From the NCBI GenBank assembly GCA_013368375.1, contig JAACJP010000030.1, positions 248,001 to 312,000 of the forward strand: a stretch of DNA of 64,000 nt, in the 5' to 3' direction. Within the stretch, counting starts at the first letter, position 1; the number at the start of each line of letters is the position of its first letter. This DNA comes from Tricholomella constricta (lineage: Eukaryota > Basidiomycota > Agaricomycetes > Agaricales > Lyophyllaceae). A program made the position numbers and the translations under genes. The notes below the pieces were generated by a model. It ran no database searches. It was given only the letters and a program-made list of their open reading frames with translations, and was not told where the DNA came from. Shown in pieces: positions 57,882 through 64,000 of the stretch.

Positions 57882-60841
57882 TTACCATGTAAGCTGCTTC
57901 TCGCCGGCCTTCGCCACACGCAAAGCGTGCGCCCCATTTTGTTTGACTATCTTTGCCTTCCATTCCCCTTTCAGCGATCCATATATCACGTTAAGCACGC
58001 CATGTTGTTCATCACCTTTCACTTCAAGGACTGTGGAGAATTCGCCCAGCGTGCTGCTGTTGGGGACCTCGACGACCAAATCAAGTGTGGCGCCAACTGC
58101 GTTGATGAGGATAGTGACTTCCTCGGAGTAGTCGTAAACTGCGTCTTTTCGGCCGTGTATCTTTGGTACGTCGTCGCGGGTCACAACTGCAGAGCCTGGC
58201 CGCAAGAGTAATGGAAGGCTCGAGAAGTCATGGGTTTCTATGACGAAGCCAGGCCCTTCTCGTAGCTTACCATCCAGAACACCATACCAAGTTCCTTTGG
58301 GAATGTAGAACTGGATGGTGCCCTCGGCGCTAAAGACGGGAGCGACCATGAGATTAGCCCCGAGCATGTACTGGGTGTCCACATTCCACACGAACGGGTC
58401 TTCGGCGAATTCCACGAAGAGAGGTCGCATCATCGCAACACCAGTCTCATGGGTCTTTATCGCCGTGGAGTAGAGGTACGGCATCAGACTTAGCTTCAAG
58501 TCGACGAATTTTGTCAAGACTATATCCGCTTCGCCAGATTCATCGATGAGCCACGGTACCTGGGGAGACGTCAGCTGGGATCGAATGAAAGACAAAGAAA
58601 GTGTCAACCCGATAGCTGCCACTTCCATGCAGGCGAGAATGGCTTGAAAGAGAGCCGAAGGCGAACCAACGCTTGTAAAGCGCGGGATCTGGCGTGCCTT
58701 CGAATCCACCTTAATGGAGGGATAGCAGTTTATCATAAGATCCACAATTTGGTCGTAATATTCCTACCGATATCGTCTGAGCATTTGAGGGAGGATCAAT
58801 TATTTAATTGAATTCTGAATTTTAAAAATGCACTCACGGGCCCAGTAGCCATAACCACAGAGCCCCAAACTGAGGCCGCCTCGTAAAGTTTCCGCCATCG
58901 CTTCAAAGGTAGACATTGGATCGCCGCCCCAGTGTACAGGGAATCGCTGACCACCGGCGGTCGTAGATCGAGCGAATACAATGGCTTGATGTTTTCCCAA
59001 CCTTTTCTCGATGACTTCGAATGTGACTTTGTTGTAGAGGAACGGGTAGAAGTTGTGCATCTTCTCTGGGCTAGAGCCATCATAATACACGGTGTTTCCT
59101 GTGGGGATTCGTTCTCCAAAGTCGGTCTAAGGGTTTTGTTGAAGCTTCGCCTGGAAGCTGAGAGATGCAAACGTACCTTGAAGCAATCAACGCCAAGATC
59201 GATGAGCGCCTCGAGTTTGGATTGATACCATTTGCAAGCGTTTGGGTTTGTGAAATCGATGATTGCCATCCCAGCTTGCTGATGAAAGGTCAATAGAGTG
59301 AAGATGTGATATATCGGACATTGTGACTAACCCAGAAATCATGTTGCCAGACGCTCCCATCAGATTTCTTGATGAAGTAGCCGTTCTTCACACCTTCGTC
59401 AAAAATCTTGCTTTCTTGCGCGATGTAGGGGTTGATCCACACGGAGACCTGATCGCAACAATGATTGATATGTGAAGAAAGAACGTAAGTGACGTCTTAC
59501 CTTATATCCCTTCTCCTTAAGCCGCGCGAGTTGTCCTTTAGCGTCGGGGAAGAACTCATCATCAAACTCAAAATCACACCAATGGAACCCCTTCTGCCAA
59601 AAGCAGTCAAAATGGAATACGCCGACAGGGATGTCCCTTTCGTTCATCCCTTCCAGGAATTGTGTAACGGTCTTTTCGTCATAGCTGGTCGTAAAAGAGG
59701 TAGACAACCATAGTCCAAATGACCACGGAGGAGGGAGGGCAGGACGACCAGTCAACAAGGCGTAGCGTTTGATAATATCTGCTGGCGACGGCCCATGTAT
59801 GATGTACGCCGATAATGACTCGTATGGGATGGCGATGTTGACTCGAGTGGTTCCTGGAAGGTTATTGGATGAGGAGAGGATTAGAGATATGATTATTTTC
59901 CATACGTTCGCTCTGTACTTCAAATGTTACGAAACCAGGGCATGGTATGAATACACCGTATCCGCGAGAGCTGATGAAAAACGGAACGTTCTTATATGTT
60001 AGCTCTGAGGAAGTTCCACCGTCTTCGTTCCACATATCCACGACCTGAATAGAGTATTAGTTGGTGACGTTGAGAGTATCGAGGGCAACCTACTTGTCCA
60101 TTCTTGATAAATGGCCCGAAACGCTCTCCCAGTCCATAGATCTTCTCGCCTACAGAAAGTTGGAACTGCATCGTTAACCACCGCTCGCCCTTGTCCGGGT
60201 CGGTAAGAGACAATCCGGGGAGTTGTGCGTTAGTTCCTTTCTTAATGTATCCGATCGAACGCCATCCCAACCTCGTTAATAGATGGTCAGTGCCAGGTGA
60301 TACAACTGTCGGGTTTTGAACCCCGTGGGACATAATGTCAATGTTGAATGAGGAGGGACGAGTATCGATCGTGGCTGATAGCGTGCGTGTCCTAAGATTA
60401 AGGGACGTGTCGGTCTTCGTCGTTGTTGGGGAGTCCTGTCGTTCGGCAGCCTACAGCATCCATGAGCCCGATGTGCTTATGTGTAGCCGACGCTGACCGT
60501 ACCAGGCTTTGATAGTCCACGTCCGGGTAGAGTTCATAGTCTGGCCCTTGCATCGTTCGTTGCTGTCCTTTCCAGTGATATGCGGTCAACAGTAGGATAT
60601 CCGGGAGGGGCGATGAGCATTCAACCGTGATAGTGGGGGTGTTGAGAGTGTCTCCGCGATGATTTACATGCTTGCTCGTCTATTCAAGCCTAAATGATCA
60701 GTGCCCATTACTTCAAAGCCATAAACTTACTGCGACGCAGCGTATACTATCTTGCCTTGCCTCTGATTTGATGGCCTCCACCGCCCAATCAATGGCTACG
60801 CCATCGGAGTTCCACCACATGCCATTGGAAAACTTGACCAT
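57882..60841 (-). CDS. GH31 alpha-xylosidase (YicI type)
   Basis: Releases alpha-xylose from the non-reducing ends of xyloglucan oligosaccharides. The start at 60841 reads MVKFSNGMWWNSDGVAIDWA. Order of parts: an N-terminal beta-sandwich with GERWLTMQFQLSVGEKIYGLGERFG, then PPPWSFGLWLSTSFTTSYDE, and VGVFHFDCFWQKGFHWCDFE. The nucleophile Asp lies in CFKTDFGERIPTGNTVYYDG, the acid/base Asp in AGGQRFPVHWGGD, and then WAHDIGGFEGTPDPALYKRW and VPWLIDE. The C-terminal beta domains end GEKQLTW. KTDFGERIPTG and MHNFYPFLYN are typical of the YicI subgroup. No signal peptide, so intracellular. About 15 exons, with a 9-nt microexon at 58768-58776 coding HDIG. Confidence 0.93.
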
Positions 60842-61900
60842 AACTATCAGCGCACTACGTGGTGCCTTCGTCTACGTCTGGGCTCTGGGATTCAGGACCT
60901 CACAGCCTTGGTTGGGACTGACGTCTTTTATCAGATCCGTCGCTGATAAATAAGAAGCTGGTCGAGGAGCATTTGTCTGTGTTTGCAGTACAGGTTCCGA
61001 AGTGACTGCGATAGAGCAACAAAGGAAGCATCTGCGAAACAACTTGTGTCTGATGCACAGTAGGCTGTGCAGGTTCAATGCTTCCATGTGACCACTGACG
61101 GTGACCTTTGAAAGTCCTTCAGAACGAGCTCTTCAGCAGCAAGGTCGTCGGATACATCTGTTACGCCATTCTCGTGCACAACGGCAAGGCTATAAACGTC
61201 CTTGATAGTAAATGGCGGAGATACGTGGGAGATTATCTTACGCGCATCGGAGCTGGTCAGGCAGGGAATGCCAAGGTTGGAAACACTTAGAGACCGTCAC
61301 GAGTTGATTTCATAGCCTAGAGTGCAAAGTTGAAAGCACCGGACCGCCTGAGAAGCTGAAAGTTCTACAAGGTTGTCTAAAGGACCTAAGGAGAGGAGGT
61401 GCATCCAGATAAGATAGACTGACTATTCGAAGTGTTCAGTCAGTATAGGCTGGAAGGAATACCAGCCAGGATCACATTACCTTGTGAGTATTAGACGAGC
61501 CGCAGACACGGCCACGGCGCTGCGCAGTGTGACATGTCATTGTTATTCAAACAATGGGAGTAATAGTACGTCTTCTGCATGCCAATGGTACTCACCAGGC
61601 TCATCGTGGTCCAAGGACTTTGTATTTTTCATTGTCTGTCGTTATAAATGTCTATAGATTCCGAGATCGAACGACTAAACGAGGTCAGGTTCGTCTGGAG
61701 GTTGAGGTGGTGGAAGTTCGTGATCACGGCCAAATTACCGGCAGGACGGCGGCCGCGGACCGGGCTACAAAGTCGCAACTTGAACGAGTCGGCAAGCGAA
61801 CTCTCGTCTCTGGAATATCTAGTAACGACAATGCGTCTGTGGACTTTTTGCTATTTAGGTGCAGCGAAAACCGTCTTCCATCTCATCCCACTGCATCAGG
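60842..61900. other. Upstream region of GH31, otherwise unassigned
   Basis: Short frames only. The first few hundred bases upstream of 60841 should contain the GH31 promoter. Confidence 0.45.
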
Positions 61901-61959
61901 ACTATGAGCAATGATATATTGAGAAACGTTCGCGAAACCTGGCTCAAGAAAAGCCTTCC

Positions 61960-64000
61960 CCGAACGCTGAACAAAAGCTTGACTGGAATACATCTAAATG
62001 TGCCTCACTTGCAGCCGTCGGGTCGCTTCTTTACGGTCTCGACTCGGGCATCATATCAACGACTATTGCGCATCCCACGTTCGCGTGATACTTCGCCCCG
62101 TACACCTGACCGTATGCAATTTACATTGATATGCTGATTAACAATGTCTTACGAACGATATACGAGTGGTATAGATGTACCGACGTTTGAAGCTGGAAGC
62201 CCTCTTGGAGTGATGTTTGTAGGCTGGGCATCGGATGCATGGGGGCGCATACGGGCCATCACATTCACTGCCTTTTGGGCCCTTGTAGCAGGGGCTGTAC
62301 AAACAGGATCGGCACAGTTGGAATATGATCGCAGGTCAAATCATAGGTGGACTTATTTTCTGTCGAATAAGTCGCGTGGTCTTTCGATATTTGGTCTAGA
62401 ACTCATTGCCTTCCGCAGACATGACCATTCCCATATGTAACGCCGAAATATCACCACCGAACAGAGTAGGTGAGAAACCATGATCAATGCGCAGTGCAAC
62501 TTATTTACGGTTTGGTCCCTAAGCGTGGCCTCATCAGCGGACTGCATGCGCGATTCGACGTATTCGGCTTTGCGTTCAACGTGAGGCCCGCCGTCGGTTG
62601 ATTGATATACCTGGATTTTGGCTAATAGTATATTGTAGTGGATGGCTTTTGCATGCTCCTATGCTAAACACGAGTTCCAATGGAGAATCTATCTCGCCGT
62701 TCGTATGTGTACCAGGCTGCCGGTCAAATCATTGTCGCTGATCATCACCTTACCGCGTTCATGCCAATAGAATATATTCTAGCTCTTGTGCTTTTGGCTG
62801 GTAAGTAGTTGGTTGTTGAGAAAGGGCGTGATGGCAGCGCTGGCCGTCGTCAAGAAGCTGAACGGAGCACAGCCGGATGATGCATTTCTCGCCCCATGTC
62901 GCCAAATGCAGCAACAGATACAATACGAGAAGCTGACCACAATAGTCAGCTTCTCACAGATCATAGCACTAAAAGCGCTTGCAAGAGTTTTCTTCTCGCC
63001 GTCCTTGCGCAGTTGTCCGGGATCAGCGTGACAACTGCGAGTTTCATTCCATTCATTGCCCCATCGACTTGACCTGTTATCTGTCTTAGATTGTACGCCT
63101 GTGATTCTTATTCGTGGATCAGACCACGCTTTGTAAAGGCGTCAGGATAAGCGCGCACACAGTCTCTACATTGTTAACATGAAAGGTGATCAAAATGACA
63201 CCGATGCCTCGATATCAGGTTACACTGCTTGCAGCCCTCTATGGATGGATGGATGGATTATCCGCATGGTCTGCGATAAGTAACAAGCCATACCATTGAA
63301 CCTTAACTGAATCCATACCTGACTCGTCATCCATTTTAGGCATAGTAGGGCCGGCTGAAAATATCATCTGCCTTCTCTGTGTCGACAGATGGGGTCGCAA
63401 ACTCACTGTGTGGATTACGGGAATCGCAATGGCCTGTGATATCATGGTACTCATCATGGATTTCACGGCGAGAATGCCAACACAGACGACAAAATGGGGC
63501 AAGGCTTCACCAGAGCCTTCATATTCTGTTTTAGTATACTGCGTGAACGTGTCGCATCCTCATTCTAATTTTTTCTGGACGTTGACCAGGTACGACTCGA
63601 AGGATTATATATATATATGTTCCGAGAGCATGACCCAGGCTATCCAGGCGGCTTGTACTATTATCCGGGCATGGGGATCTAGTATCTGTGTGTTCAACAT
63701 CCTCGTCGTCAGTCAGTGTTCGCTGATCCTGATACCATGCGCAACACATCTGATGGACCTGTGCGGATCCGGTGTACAACCATTACCATTCAACCAGATA
63801 TCACCTCGGGCATTCACCAGCATCAGAAGAAGTATTATTCGGTTTATGTTGTAGTGGGGGTGATGTGTGCTCTCTGAATCAGGTGCTTCCTCATTTCGAG
63901 CGGCGAACATTTACTGATACTTCCTATCAATATATCAGTGTAATGTGGGTCTTAGGCAAAGACTACTTACCTCAATTCGTTGATTGACAGAGATGGGCCT
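61960..64000 (+). pseudogene. MFS sugar transporter relic, continuing past the window
   Basis: Pieces of a sugar/H+ symporter appear in the right order but in different frames: AAVGSLLYGLDSGIISTTIA (about 62010), SPLGVMFVGWASDAWGRIRA (62200), PKRGLISGLHARFDVFGFAF (62510), FQWRISLAV (62675), ALAVVKKLNGAQPDDAFLA with QQQIQYEKLTTIVSFSQI (62840), AVLAQLSGISVTT (62998), and IVGPAENIICLLCVDRWGRK (63340). Around 63660 follows IRAWGSSICVFNILVVSQ. Frame changes at about 62820 and 62975 and missing helices are not explained by introns. Some exon junctions remain plausible, so a badly sequenced gene cannot be fully excluded. Confidence 0.65.

Noticed and set aside
58555..58880. Apparent loss of the conserved HDIGGFEG region in GH31
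   Set aside because: Resolved by a 9-nt microexon and flanking introns, after which the conserved sequence is complete.

Overview
The window is nuclear DNA of a mushroom-forming fungus (Basidiomycota, Agaricomycetes). The evidence is dense short GT-AG introns of about 45-70 bp, several genes with ten or more introns, and families typical of Agaricomycetes: small secreted proteins, an uncharacterised seven-helix membrane protein, a DUF5648 secreted protein and clustered epoxide-hydrolase-like genes. Housekeeping and secondary genes are mixed, and no plasmid, phage or organellar feature is visible. I cannot name the species from sequence alone. Gene models were assembled by hand from splice signals and protein-family knowledge. 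For most of them I checked that exon lengths sum to an intact frame.

Layout. 0-6 kb: 5' part of an RNase III domain gene running off the left edge, a gene-poor stretch bounded by an inverted repeat, and gpd (GAPDH, minus strand). 6-14 kb: a 1,259-aa coiled-coil protein and an amino acid/choline-type permease. 14-23.7 kb: gene-poor, with one Ser/Pro-rich hypothetical gene that carries an apparent 1-base frameshift. 23.7-29 kb: malate dehydrogenase with a PTS1-like C-terminus, a CBF1-like bHLH factor and a nitrilase. 29-33 kb: a seven-helix membrane protein and a BAP31-type ER protein (both minus), with a 200-bp duplicated segment downstream of each. 34-40.4 kb: a secreted DUF5648 protein followed by three tandem epoxide-hydrolase-like paralogues. 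40.6-47.4 kb: a YAE1-like protein, TFIIE beta, a divergent partner whose start codon lies 24 bp away, a small secreted protein, and a thioesterase-fold protein lacking the usual nucleophile serine. 47.6-50.9 kb: about 13 copies of a 250-bp tandem repeat. 52-61 kb: choline-phosphate cytidylyltransferase, a YtcJ-type amidohydrolase and a YicI-type GH31 alpha-xylosidase. 62-64 kb: a decayed sugar transporter.

How the parts relate. GAPDH and malate dehydrogenase are central metabolism. The SRL ending suggests the MDH works, at least partly, in peroxisomes. Cytidylyltransferase belongs to the CDP-choline pathway, and the permease belongs to a family that includes choline and GABA carriers. GH31 alpha-xylosidase fits xyloglucan use by a plant-decaying fungus. 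The epoxide-hydrolase cluster arose by local duplication that included promoters and 3' flanks.

The most interesting points are the 250-bp satellite array with exon-like signals on its minus strand, a GT-to-GC splice-donor difference among the three hydrolase paralogues, a GC-AG intron after an 11-nt first exon in the BAP31 gene, several microexons of 5-9 nt, and the GFAQGG pseudoenzyme candidate.
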